Source: an uncultured Acetatifactor sp.
GTDB taxonomy: Bacteria > Bacillota > Clostridia > Lachnospirales > Lachnospiraceae
DNA: 64,000 nucleotides
Assembly (NCBI GenBank): GCA_947625255.1
Contig: CANQNT010000006.1
Span: 1 to 64,000, forward strand
Direction: 5' to 3'
Under the pieces are notes generated by a model. It was not told the origin of the DNA and searched no databases. It saw only the letters and a list, made by a program, of their open reading frames with translations. Numbering within the stretch: the first letter of the stretch is position 1; every line of letters begins with the position of its first letter. The translations under genes were made by a program, and so were the position numbers. This document shows positions 16,348 to 24,343 of the stretch, piece after piece.

Positions 16348-17254
16348 GGTGGTAGAGGTTCTTCACCGGGAGTTCGTCTATGTGTGGTACTACTTCCTGC
16401 TCCAGCTCCGGCAGATCGCCGGGTACTGGATCCTCGGCATGGTCGTCGGCTCCTTGGTGTCGGTGTTCGCAAAGGACACCATCCACGGGGCCTTTGACCG
16501 TATCCGGGATAAGAAGTGGGGACTGTGGGGTGTTGTCCCGGCAAGTCTGTTAGGCATTGCCTCCCCGCTTTGTATGTACGGCACGATCCCCATTGCGGCA
16601 TCGTTTTCCAAACATGGGATGCGCCACGACTGGCTGGCGGCGTTTATGATGTCCAGCGTGCTTTTGAACCCGCAGCTTATCATGTATTCCACCGCTTTGG
16701 GAGCGACTGCGCTTGTGATTCGCATTGTGTCATGTACGGTCTGCGGCATCGTCGCAGGGATCGTGGTACATCTTTTCTACAAGGATAAACCTTTTTTCAA
16801 TTTCGAGGGCTTTGAGCCGAGGGCGAGCCATGATACTCACCCGAACCTGTTTCTGCGTTTCCTGTTCAATCTTGGCAGGAACATCAAGGCGACGGGACTG
16901 TACTTCCTGCTGGGCGTACTGCTTTCCGCCCTGTTCCAGCGGTATGTCCCTGCGGACAAATTTGCCGCTCTGTTCGGGGAGGCAAACGAGGGCTTCGGCG
17001 TTCTGATGGCGGCGACGATTGGTGTTCCGCTCTATGCCTGTGGCGGCGGGACAATCCCGCTGATCCGGGAATGGCTGGCCATGGGCATGAGTATAGGCAG
17101 CTCCTCCGCCTTTATGATTACCGGCCCTGCCACAAAGATCACAAACCCCGGTGCGTTGAAAATCGTGTTGGGGATGAAGCGGTTTTTGCTGTACCTCGCC
17201 TTTGTCATGGCGTTTTCTCTGGTGACGGGGCTGATTGTGAATGTTGTAATATGA
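16340..17254 (+). CDS. DUF318/ArsP-like permease
   Basis: A 304-residue membrane protein with about eight segments. Two halves each carry a family signature: SPLCMYGTIPIAASF (about 75-90) and GVPLYACGGGTIPLIREWL (about 232-250), with conserved Cys and Gly. A cytoplasmic loop of about 40 residues joins the halves. The family (PF03773) exports organoarsenicals or other small compounds, but the specificity here is unknown. It overlaps the DUF362 lipoprotein gene, so the two are translationally coupled and probably work together at the membrane. A perfect 12-bp hairpin follows. Confidence 0.85.
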   Translation: MNEVVEVLHREFVYVWYYFLLQLRQIAGYWILGMVVGSLVSVFAKDTIHGAFDRIRDKKWGLWGVVPASLLGIASPLCMYGTIPIAASFSKHGMRHDWLAAFMMSSVLLNPQLIMYSTALGATALVIRIVSCTVCGIVAGIVVHLFYKDKPFFNFEGFEPRASHDTHPNLFLRFLFNLGRNIKATGLYFLLGVLLSALFQRYVPADKFAALFGEANEGFGVLMAATIGVPLYACGGGTIPLIREWLAMGMSIGSSSAFMITGPATKITNPGALKIVLGMKRFLLYLAFVMAFSLVTGLIVNVVI

Positions 17255-17261
17255 TCAGAGA

Positions 17262-17300
17262 AAGCCTCAGTCAGTGCTGCGCATGGATTGACTGAGGCTT
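17262..17300 (+). terminator. Perfect 12-bp hairpin ending the redox array
   Basis: AAGCCTCAGTCA (17262-17273) pairs exactly with TGACTGAGGCTT (17289-17300). The following CTAATATTGTCTG is only weakly U-rich, but position and stem strength favour a terminator. Confidence 0.6.
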
Positions 17301-17340
17301 CTAATATTGTCTGTAAGCGTGGATTGTCGGTGTGGTATCC

Positions 17341-17694
17341 TTAACTGAAAAAAACCTCCGTATATCTGCCGGCCTCGATGTAATCACGACCCGGCCTGCT
17401 GAGATCCTTGGTCAAAATCAGTTTGATCTTCCCATCCGTCGCGTCCTGCACCAGCCGGTTAAAGCTCGGTCTATCAAACGTCGTACCTGAGACCCCATCA
17501 TCACAGTAGTAATCATAGAGATTCCACCCCTGCTCTCTGACGTACCGGGTCGATCGTACCGTCCTCCATCTCCATTTCGGTTTTCGTGGGCAAGCAGAGA
17601 AACTCCCGCCCCTGACGTTTGATAATGGGGAACAGTTCTTCCGGTTTGAAATCATAAAATTTTCAGTTTCAGGACAACTTTCATATTGTATCAT
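17341..17694 (-). pseudogene. Serine recombinase fragment joined to unrelated sequence
   Basis: The last 70 residues of this minus-strand frame read GWNLYDYYCDDGVSGTTFDR and then ILTKDLSRPGRDYIEAGRYT. This is the middle of the catalytic domain of a large serine recombinase (TnpX/resolvase type), where SRFGRDY is usual. The N-terminal catalytic Ser region and the long C-terminal DNA-binding part are missing, and the frame stops at FFS. The upstream 45 residues do not belong to the family. In another frame they read EELFPIIKRQGREFLCLPTK, a different remnant. This is clearly a recombination scar. Confidence 0.75.
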
Positions 17695-18500
17695 GCCTCC
17701 CCTGCAGTTATGTACCAGGCGCTTTGTTCCCGAAACATTTTCGCATACAAGCCCTGTTGTTTCATTAACTCTTCATGATTGCCGTCTTCGATGATTTGTC
17801 CGTTGTCTATTACGATAATCCTATCAGCCAATTTGGCACTTACTAACCGATGAGAGATACAAACATAGCCGGTATCTTTTAACGCTTCTGAAAATGTATG
17901 ATACATCAGGCTCTCTGCAACCGGATCAAGAGACGCTGTCGGTTCGTCCAGGATAACAAACCTGCTCTTTGCAAAACAAGCCCTCGCAATGGCAATTTTC
18001 TGCCATTGTCCGTTTGACAAATCCACTCCATCATCTTCAATATTACCCAAATGTGTCTCAAGCTGATCAGGGAGTGCCGCAATATAATCATTCGCCTGCG
18101 CGCGCATTAATGCATTTTCAATTTTCAAATCGTCAAACATATTTTCAAGATCACTATATGATACATTTTCCCGTATTGTGGAAAAATATTTGAAATAATC
18201 CTGAAAAACAACGCTTCGTATCCTTTTCATAGATTCAACAGGTATTTTGTCAATGTTTACTCCATTGATCAGGATGCTGCCCCTGTCGGGCTGATATAAC
18301 CCGCATAAAAGCTTAACGATTGTTGATTTCCCGGCTCCGTTCCTGCCTACAATACAAACCTTCTCTCCCGGATTGATTCGAAAAGTAACATCCCTTAAAA
18401 CCAGTTCTTCCGAATTCGGATAAGAAAAATCAACATGGTCAAAAGCAATTTCGTATTCACTGGCAGCAACCTCAGCATCGCCGTCTTCCACCTCAGACAT
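17691..18500 (-). CDS. Orphan ATPase half of an ABC exporter (membrane domain missing)
   Basis: A 269-residue nucleotide-binding domain: Walker A GRNGAGKST, Q-loop VFQDYFKYF, signature DLSNGQWQKIAIA, Walker B FVILDEPTASLDP and switch His in CISHRLVSAKLADR. It resembles the C-terminal halves of the 600-residue exporters at 22487 and 24344, but the approximately 330-residue membrane domain is absent. The region upstream on the minus strand holds a relaxase relic instead. It is therefore probably a 5'-truncated gene. It could survive as a soluble ATPase, but no ribosome site is evident before the ATG at 18500. I judge it non-functional or at least orphaned. Confidence 0.7.
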   Translation of the reverse strand: MSEVEDGDAEVAASEYEIAFDHVDFSYPNSEELVLRDVTFRINPGEKVCIVGRNGAGKSTIVKLLCGLYQPDRGSILINGVNIDKIPVESMKRIRSVVFQDYFKYFSTIRENVSYSDLENMFDDLKIENALMRAQANDYIAALPDQLETHLGNIEDDGVDLSNGQWQKIAIARACFAKSRFVILDEPTASLDPVAESLMYHTFSEALKDTGYVCISHRLVSAKLADRIIVIDNGQIIEDGNHEELMKQQGLYAKMFREQSAWYITAGEA

Positions 18501-18635
18501 GGAAAAGAATTATAAATGCCCGTCTCAGATATAGTTCAAACCCATCATTACCGTCTCCCCGCTCAATGACGAGCTTCTTGCCGCTGTCGGGAAGCTGACC
18601 GCCGAGTACGGGAAGATCGGCAGCGTGGGGACGTA

Positions 18636-19031
18636 AAGAGCCACCACTACATCATCAGCTTTGACCCACGGGACGGCTCGGACAATGGGCTGACCGCAGA
18701 CCGGGCGCAGAAGTTGGGCGGGCGGTTTTGCCGGGAGCATTTCCCCGGCCATCAGGCCCTTGTCTGCACCCACCCGGACGGCCACAACCACAGCGGCAAC
18801 ATCCATGTTCACATTGTCATCAATTCCTTGCGGATAGAGGAAGTACCGCTCCTGCCCTACATGGACAGACCAGCGGACACCCGCGCCGGATGTAAGCACC
18901 GCTGCACCGACGCGGCGATGAACTGCTTCCGCGCCGAGGTCATGGAGGTGTGCCACTGGGAGGGGCTTTACCAGATAGACCATCACTGTAACCATACAAA
19001 GGCAAAGGTAGGCATTGTACCTTACCCGTGA
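18636..19031 (+). pseudogene. Relaxase (mobilisation nuclease) fragment
   Basis: The frame reads SHHYIISFDPRDGSDNGLT, QKLGGRFCREHFPGHQALV, and then GHNHSGNIHVHIVINSLR, which carries the metal-binding His cluster of the relaxase fold. It continues to EVCHWEGLYQID. The N-terminus with the nucleophile Tyr and the large C-terminal region are missing, and there is no start codon before 18714. Bases 18560-18630 encode another small relic (NDELLAAVGKLTAEYGKIG). These are remnants of an integrative mobilisable element. Confidence 0.75.
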
Positions 19032-19049
19032 TATTTTACAAAGACGGCA

Positions 19050-19078
19050 TTGATTCACGGGGCTGCTTACGATATAAT
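19050..19078 (+). promoter_or_regulatory. Promoter of the recombinase remnant
   Basis: TTGATT (19050-19055) and TATAAT (19073-19078) are 17 bp apart, 47 bases upstream of the ATG at 19125. It is a strong match and may still fire into the truncated recombinase frame. Confidence 0.6.
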
Positions 19079-19124
19079 GATCCTGTCAGCAGCTCCGTTT
19101 CTTTTTGAAGAAAAGGAGCAAAAA

Positions 19125-19343
19125 ATGGACAACAGAATAGACGCGATTTATGCAAGACAGCCGGTTGACAAGAAAGACAGCGTCTCTATTGAAAGCCAGA
19201 TTGCGTTTTGCAAATATAAATTGAAAGGTGGTAACTGCAAGGAGACAACAGGATCTGGAAAGATTGTTTACAAGACAGGAAGGAATTATCAAACCCTTTT
19301 GAATGACAAATATGTTCCTATGCGGTACGACTATCTGAAGTAA
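19125..19343 (+). pseudogene. Truncated serine recombinase N-terminus
   Basis: The frame starts with a proper ribosome site (AAAAGGAG) and reads MDNRIDAIYARQPVDKKD, then SVSIESQIAFCKYKLKGGN. This is the start of the catalytic domain of a large serine recombinase; relatives have YARQSVDK, so the catalytic Ser is replaced by Pro. After about 40 residues the similarity ends and 30 unrelated residues lead to a stop. It is dead both by truncation and by loss of the nucleophile. It may be part of the same element as the fragment at 17341. Confidence 0.75.
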
Positions 19344-19387
19344 TGGCGTCAAGCAAAGCTGCAAAAGTTTGATTGTGTGACAACAGG

Positions 19388-19424
19388 TGCCTGGTTCTGA
19401 TATTGATTTTATTAGGACCAGGCA
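19388..19424 (+). other. Hairpin upstream of the solute-binding protein gene
   Basis: TGCCTGGTTCT (19388-19398) pairs with AGGACCAGGCA (19414-19424) with a single wobble. There is no T-run after it. It lies 23 bases before the ATG at 19447 and could be a terminator relic or a leader structure. Confidence 0.4.
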
Positions 19425-19446
19425 TATATGAGGAAGGAACCCGTTT

Positions 19447-21723
19447 ATGAAAAATGGAACAGAAATAATAAAAATATTCATTAAGCTTATGCTGAGTACC
19501 CTTCTTGTTTTAGGTTTGGCGGCATGCTCACAGGGAAAACTCCCCGATAGTTCAATGAATGTAGAAGGAAAGGATAATATGGAAATCGGTATGCAGCCCT
19601 CGACCGTTACAGATGGAGAGTCTGCCGTGCAGTACGCCTATTCCAGCACGGTTATTGACTTTATGGAATATGGGAGCGATGTTGTCGTCCTTGACATTGC
19701 AGGAAAAGGTGATCAGATCTATGTGCTGATGGAAATACGGAGTTGGGGAGCCGAACCGGAGGATAACACGCAGAAGCAGGAAAGCTCAAGCTATTATCAG
19801 GTGTTTTCCTGTATGGCAGATGGGAGCGGCAAAGCTGTATCTAAAGTGATCTATCTGCCGGAGAGAAGCGGGTATGTGAATGAGCTGCATTTATCGGATA
19901 GCGGCTGCGTGGCCGCATTGTTTCATTCTGACAAGGACGATACCGTGAGTCTGATGTTCTGGGATGGGTTCCATGACATACATTGGGAAAAGATGGTTGC
20001 ATCAGGGGGATATCTGTTCTTACAAGAGGATGGATTTGTCATTCTCGCAAGGGGCGGGGAGGAGCGCGTGGCGAATTTTTATGATGCCCAGGGAGAACTG
20101 ACCGGCAGCGTGGAAGTGGAGGGGAATATTTTCAGTAATTTCCGTAACTGCTTTGTTTTGCCGGATAACAGGTTTCTTGTGATAAAAACAGATAGTAAAG
20201 GAATGCCTTATGCAGAAAGCTATGACCCACAGACAGGGCAGGGGGAACGGAAAGAATTACCAGATAGTTTTTTACAGTATCAGGTATTTCGGGGAACTGT
20301 GGCGGATATTGTGCTGTGCGATTCCACAGGCGTTTATCAGATGAACTTAGACGGGAGTGCGCCTACAGAGATACTTGACTTTGTGGATGCGGATTTAGAT
20401 ATTGATGGGTTTCAGATGGCACAGCAGATTGACGCAACATGTTTGGCAGGGATATTTAACATTGGAGGCGTAGTAAAGCTGGGACTGTTTGGCCGCAGCG
20501 AGGCGCCGGGAGGGTCACAGAAGAAGATAATCGTGCTGGGTACAATGAGTGAGATGGACGCAGATTTAAGAAGCCGGATCATATCCTTTAACCAAACAAA
20601 CAGCCAATACAGGATCACTATAAAACAGTATATTGCCTATGATAAGGAACTGAGCGCTCTCACGCAGCTGAATAACGATATTATATCAGGGAAGATGCCG
20701 GATATTCTGCTGATTGATGATTCAATGCCTCTTCAAAGTTATATATCAAAAGGTCTGCTGGCTGATGTGGGGAAGCTGATTGAGGAGGATGAAGAGCTGG
20801 ACAGCGGACAGTTTATGGAGAATATTTTTGACGCTTTCCGTGTGAAGGGTACACTGTATTATGTGGCGCCCGCCTTTGCCGTGGACACTCTTGTGGCAAA
20901 ACAATCCAGGGTGGGGGATCGAGTAGGCTGGAATCAGGAAGAGTTTTCCGCTGTGACGGCAGGACTTCCCAGAGATACCGAGGTTATCTCTGAGACATCC
21001 AGATATGGTTATCTGGAGGATTATATGAGGGTTTGTGGCAGGGAATATGTTAATATGGATCAGGGAAAATGTAATTTTCAGTCTGAGGCCTTTGTGTCGG
21101 CGTTACAGTTTGCGGCAACCCTGCCAGAGTATGCGGAGCGGATGGATTATGATGAGAATACCTATGATTCCCGGTATATTGAGGACAGGGTTTTGCTCCA
21201 GCCAGTAACGATTCGGAGAGTCAGTGACCTGGCACAGCAGATAAGCGGCTGTATCGGGGAGGAGATTGCCTATGTAGGATACCCCGCGGAAAGCCGGGAG
21301 GGTTCATGCATCCGAATCTATGGCAGAAGTTTCGTGCTTTCCGGTCAAGGCAGCGGGCTGGAGGGCGCATGGGAATTTGCGAGGTATTTTCTGACAGCAG
21401 ATTACCAGAGGGATGAAATGTACGGTGGCGGGCTGCCTACCAGACAAGACATTTTTGACGAGAAGGCGCAGGAGGCGGCTGCATATGAGGGATACTGTTT
21501 TGTCAATGATGAATTTATCCCGGTGGTTCCGATGACACAGGGGCAGATTGATAGGGCAGTGGGTTTTATCAAGGGATTACACAATCCTGCCTTTGAAGAC
21601 GCGGTGATTATGAACATTATCCGTGAGGAGGCGGAGAGCTTCTTTCGGGGACGGCGCACTGCGGAAGATGTGGCAGGGCTGATTCAGAACAGGGCGCAGC
21701 TTTATTTGAGTGAAGGAATGTAA
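19447..21723 (+). CDS. Large solute-binding lipoprotein of an ABC importer
   Basis: A 758-residue lipoprotein (lipobox LAAC, Cys about residue 27). Residues about 60-360 look like a beta-rich, propeller-like domain. Residues about 370-740 form a family-1 solute-binding domain: IIVLGTMSEMDADLRSRII, then NDIISGKMPDILLIDDSM, and GGGLPTRQDIFDEKAQEA near the end. The C-terminus NIIREEAESFFRGRRTAED, IQNRAQLYLSEG is the standard ending of this Lachnospiraceae group. No permease or ATPase genes adjoin it, so it must work with a transporter elsewhere or is an orphan left by rearrangement. The ribosome site is AGGAAGG. The substrate, presumably a glycan fragment, cannot be read from sequence. Confidence 0.85.
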   Translation: MKNGTEIIKIFIKLMLSTLLVLGLAACSQGKLPDSSMNVEGKDNMEIGMQPSTVTDGESAVQYAYSSTVIDFMEYGSDVVVLDIAGKGDQIYVLMEIRSWGAEPEDNTQKQESSSYYQVFSCMADGSGKAVSKVIYLPERSGYVNELHLSDSGCVAALFHSDKDDTVSLMFWDGFHDIHWEKMVASGGYLFLQEDGFVILARGGEERVANFYDAQGELTGSVEVEGNIFSNFRNCFVLPDNRFLVIKTDSKGMPYAESYDPQTGQGERKELPDSFLQYQVFRGTVADIVLCDSTGVYQMNLDGSAPTEILDFVDADLDIDGFQMAQQIDATCLAGIFNIGGVVKLGLFGRSEAPGGSQKKIIVLGTMSEMDADLRSRIISFNQTNSQYRITIKQYIAYDKELSALTQLNNDIISGKMPDILLIDDSMPLQSYISKGLLADVGKLIEEDEELDSGQFMENIFDAFRVKGTLYYVAPAFAVDTLVAKQSRVGDRVGWNQEEFSAVTAGLPRDTEVISETSRYGYLEDYMRVCGREYVNMDQGKCNFQSEAFVSALQFAATLPEYAERMDYDENTYDSRYIEDRVLLQPVTIRRVSDLAQQISGCIGEEIAYVGYPAESREGSCIRIYGRSFVLSGQGSGLEGAWEFARYFLTADYQRDEMYGGGLPTRQDIFDEKAQEAAAYEGYCFVNDEFIPVVPMTQGQIDRAVGFIKGLHNPAFEDAVIMNIIREEAESFFRGRRTAEDVAGLIQNRAQLYLSEGM

Positions 21724-21900
21724 GATACAGGCACACAACGAAGCCCCAAAGGTAGCCGTAACCCATGTGCGTAAATCAGGAGGGTAGATGAGGAAAGAAC
21801 ACGGACTTATCCCGTGAGGTCTCACGGGCGGTTCCATTAGCCATAGTAACAACGAACTGTAAGAAGTCAGCAGACGCCATTTTCCATCCCTCCTAGTGAT
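21724..21900 (+). other. Possible group II intron fragment (+ strand)
   Basis: The stretch contains a CCGTGA-GGTC-TCACGG hairpin (about 21813-21828), then GGGCGGTTCC, and ends AAGAAGTCAGCAGACGCC. This order resembles the RNA segment just before the reverse-transcriptase gene of bacterial group II introns. No reverse-transcriptase frame follows. It is my recollection of the pattern, not a search result. Confidence 0.35.
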
Positions 21901-21928
21901 AAACTTTTATTGTCCATTTGGATCTCCC

Positions 21929-22069
21929 ATGCCTGAAATTATGGATAGAGGGATGGCCTGCCTGGTAGAAAGATTAGGCGTTGTGGAAACGGAGCATTTT
22001 GATAATGTGGATCCAGATGAATTTCCGGAGACAGCATATGTTTATGACGACACCCATCCGATCAAATAA
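21929..22069 (+). pseudogene. 46-residue remnant of a small conserved clostridial protein
   Basis: An open frame MPEIMDRGMACLVERLGVVE ... AYVYDDTHPIK. The first part (ACLVERLGVVETEHF) resembles small Firmicutes proteins of about 70 residues in which ECLVEKLGVVDAEHFI is followed by a longer helical part. Here about 25 residues between EHF and NVDPDEF seem to be deleted. No clear ribosome site is present. The family function is unknown to me; some members lie near toxin-antitoxin genes. Confidence 0.35.
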
Positions 22070-22229
22070 TATTTGATTATGGATCAATTTGAATCGCAGT
22101 CATTAAGAAAAGCAGAGTCGCATTTCACGATGCAGAAACCTGCTTTTGTTTTACATTACTTCAAAGACCGGGAGCAATGCTAAGTGTTGACCGCACTATT
22201 TCGTAACAAAAATCATCAACAATAGGAAA

Positions 22230-22280
22230 CCGCATTGCCGAAGAAAAAAATAAGCTTCAGGCAATACGGCTTTTCTTTTC
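22230..22280 (+). terminator. Terminator-like hairpin with T-run
   Basis: CCGCATTGCC (22230-22239) pairs with GGCAATACGG (22260-22269), one mismatch, and CTTTTCTTTTC follows. It could end transcription from the 19447 gene or the small remnant. Confidence 0.45.
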
Positions 22281-22319
22281 ATCATTTCTTTCCCCCATCT
22301 ATCCGCCGTATTATCCTGC

Positions 22320-22486
22320 ATGATTCCGTGTAGTTATTGGGCTTCGGATTGTGGTGCAGTCTTACCATCATGCAGAACCTCATATGCGGTTTCTGTTCGT
22401 CAGATCGGAGGTTTACCCGTGCTTAGTCTGTTCCCACACTCGGCTTTCCTTAGATTCCGTCTCACGGCGGACACCCTTGCAAAAAT
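22320..22486 (-). other. Group II intron domain I fragment (minus strand)
   Basis: Read on the minus strand the region gives GGGTGTCCGCCGTGAGACGG, AATCTAAGGAAAGCCGAGTG and CGAACAGAAACCGCATATGA in that order. These are sequences I associate with domain I of Firmicutes group II introns. The intron-encoded protein and domains V/VI are not found in this orientation. The fragment starts directly behind the stop of the ABC exporter gene at 22487. It is a relic; the identification is by pattern memory. Confidence 0.5.
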
Positions 22487-24280
22487 TCAAACACAATACT
22501 TTGACGCCTGCGTGCGGAACATTTCCGCATAAATCCCATTTTTCTGCATCAGTTCATCGTGGTTTCCGCTCTCCGCCACTCTCCCGCCATCCAGAACATA
22601 AATGCGATCCGCCATGCGCGTAGTGGAAAGGCGATGTGAGATGAAGAGTATGGTCCGATCCTCTGATTCGGCCAGGATATGATTCAGCTCATACTCGGCC
22701 GCCGGGTCTAGGGCCGCCGACGGCTCATCCATGATAATCAGGTCAAAATCCCCCGCCAGCACACGGGATATGGCCACCTTCTGGGATTCACCGCCGGATA
22801 AATACACTCCGTTCTCATCGAACTCTCTGGTGAGTACGCTGTCAAGCCCATCCCGCATGGACTCCAGCCGATCATCAAAGAGCATCTGCCGCAGGGCTTC
22901 CCTTATATGCCCATCCCTGGCAGGATCATGCTCTCCGTTGGAGACATTCTCTGCAAGCGTCGCGGCAAACAGCTTAAAGTCCTGGAACACCGCACCGATG
23001 CGCGAGCGGTATTCCGCAAGGCGGTATTCCGATATTTCCCTGCCGTTGTATCTTATGCTTCCCCGCTGCGGCTCGTACAGGCGAAGGAGAAGCCTCGCCA
23101 ATGTTGTCTTGCCGGCCCCGTTTGCGCCGACTATGGCAACTTTCTCACCCTTTCCCACTTTTATAGAGACCCCACTGAGCACATCCTGCCCGCTTCCCCG
23201 ATAAGCGAATCCCACGTCCGAGATCTCCAGGCTTTTGAATGGCTCCATCCCCAGCGTACCCTCGTCATTTTCCGTCTTAGCATCAAGAAAAGTGCGGAAT
23301 TTCTCTATGTACATACTATGCTCCTGCAGCCCGGTGACTCCCATAATCAGGGAATTTACTTGCAGGAAAAGTTTCCAGATCGCATTCACGCCCACTGCAA
23401 AGTCGCCCAGCGAGAGCGAAGGGTCGATAGCGTAACGGATGATCATGTAGCCCGTTATGACGATCTGGAACACACAACTGACCAATATCGACGACACGAT
23501 CTGTCCAAGCAGGATGCGGGGCGCATACTTTTTCAAGCACGCTATATCATCATCCGCCGCCTTGCGGTAATTTTCCTGCAACAGGCCCGCAATGCCGCCT
23601 ATGCGCATCTCCTTAGCGTACTCCATCCGCCCAAAGATGCGGCCGGCGTATTCCTTCCGTCTGGTGATATTGTTCCTTGCCATGGCCTTCTCATATCGCA
23701 GCCTGTTCAGCTTTTTGTTCAGGAAATAGTTGGCTATTCCCACCGCCAGCACCGTGAGGGCTGCAAACACGTCAATCGAAAGGAATACGGCGAGGATGCC
23801 CGCTGCGGAAATCAGGCTTGACAAAAAACCGCTGCATGCGTCGAGCATGGACATGACGCGTGCGTCGGATTCCCTGATTGTCCAAATAAAATTGTCATAG
23901 AACTCGGGGCTGTCATACAGTCCGAAGTCCAGCCTCAGCGCTTTCTCGTACAGCTCGCCCTGCATCCTCTCATGCAGGGTCAGTTCCGCCCCCCGGCGGC
24001 ACAAGTCCAGCACCCATTGATCGAAGATGATCAACGCAATGCGCAGCACCGCCACCGCCATCACTGCGGTAAAAATTCGCGGGAAGTCCGTATCACCCTC
24101 AATGGCATCGAACAGCATTTTCAGGAACAGCGTACTTGCGAATACCGTCCACAGTGCGTTCAGCGCCGTTCGCGCGATCAGCGCGGCAAAATACCCTGGA
24201 ACGTACCTTGCAGCATATCCCATCATGTATAACAGGTTCGCCAGCGCGGCGGGACGATCTTTCCCATTTCTTTTTTTCAT
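22487..24280 (-). CDS. ABC exporter, membrane domain fused to ATPase (second of a pair)
   Basis: A 597-residue half-exporter. The N-terminal membrane domain (about residues 1-330) has six segments. The ATPase domain has Walker A GANGAGKTT, Q-loop VFQDFKLFA, signature LSGGESQKVAISR, Walker B LIIMDEPSAALDP and switch His in ILFISHRLSTTRMAD. The start is the ATG at 24280 behind GGAGGG, rather than the upstream ATG at 24307. It follows the similar exporter gene at 24344-26212 on the same strand by 63 bases. The two probably form a heterodimer exporting a peptide, lipid or drug. Its stop codon abuts the group II intron relic. Confidence 0.9.
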   Translation of the reverse strand: MKKRNGKDRPAALANLLYMMGYAARYVPGYFAALIARTALNALWTVFASTLFLKMLFDAIEGDTDFPRIFTAVMAVAVLRIALIIFDQWVLDLCRRGAELTLHERMQGELYEKALRLDFGLYDSPEFYDNFIWTIRESDARVMSMLDACSGFLSSLISAAGILAVFLSIDVFAALTVLAVGIANYFLNKKLNRLRYEKAMARNNITRRKEYAGRIFGRMEYAKEMRIGGIAGLLQENYRKAADDDIACLKKYAPRILLGQIVSSILVSCVFQIVITGYMIIRYAIDPSLSLGDFAVGVNAIWKLFLQVNSLIMGVTGLQEHSMYIEKFRTFLDAKTENDEGTLGMEPFKSLEISDVGFAYRGSGQDVLSGVSIKVGKGEKVAIVGANGAGKTTLARLLLRLYEPQRGSIRYNGREISEYRLAEYRSRIGAVFQDFKLFAATLAENVSNGEHDPARDGHIREALRQMLFDDRLESMRDGLDSVLTREFDENGVYLSGGESQKVAISRVLAGDFDLIIMDEPSAALDPAAEYELNHILAESEDRTILFISHRLSTTRMADRIYVLDGGRVAESGNHDELMQKNGIYAEMFRTQASKYCV

Positions 24281-24343
24281 TCCCATACCCTCCTCGTAAG
24301 ATGGCATCTCGTAACTGTTTGCATTGCGTAAGGGGAACAGTTC

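Noticed and set aside
19447-21723. Part of the rhamnogalacturonan regulon
   Set aside because: No GCAAT-type four-part operator lies upstream of this lipoprotein gene or of the one at 46762.
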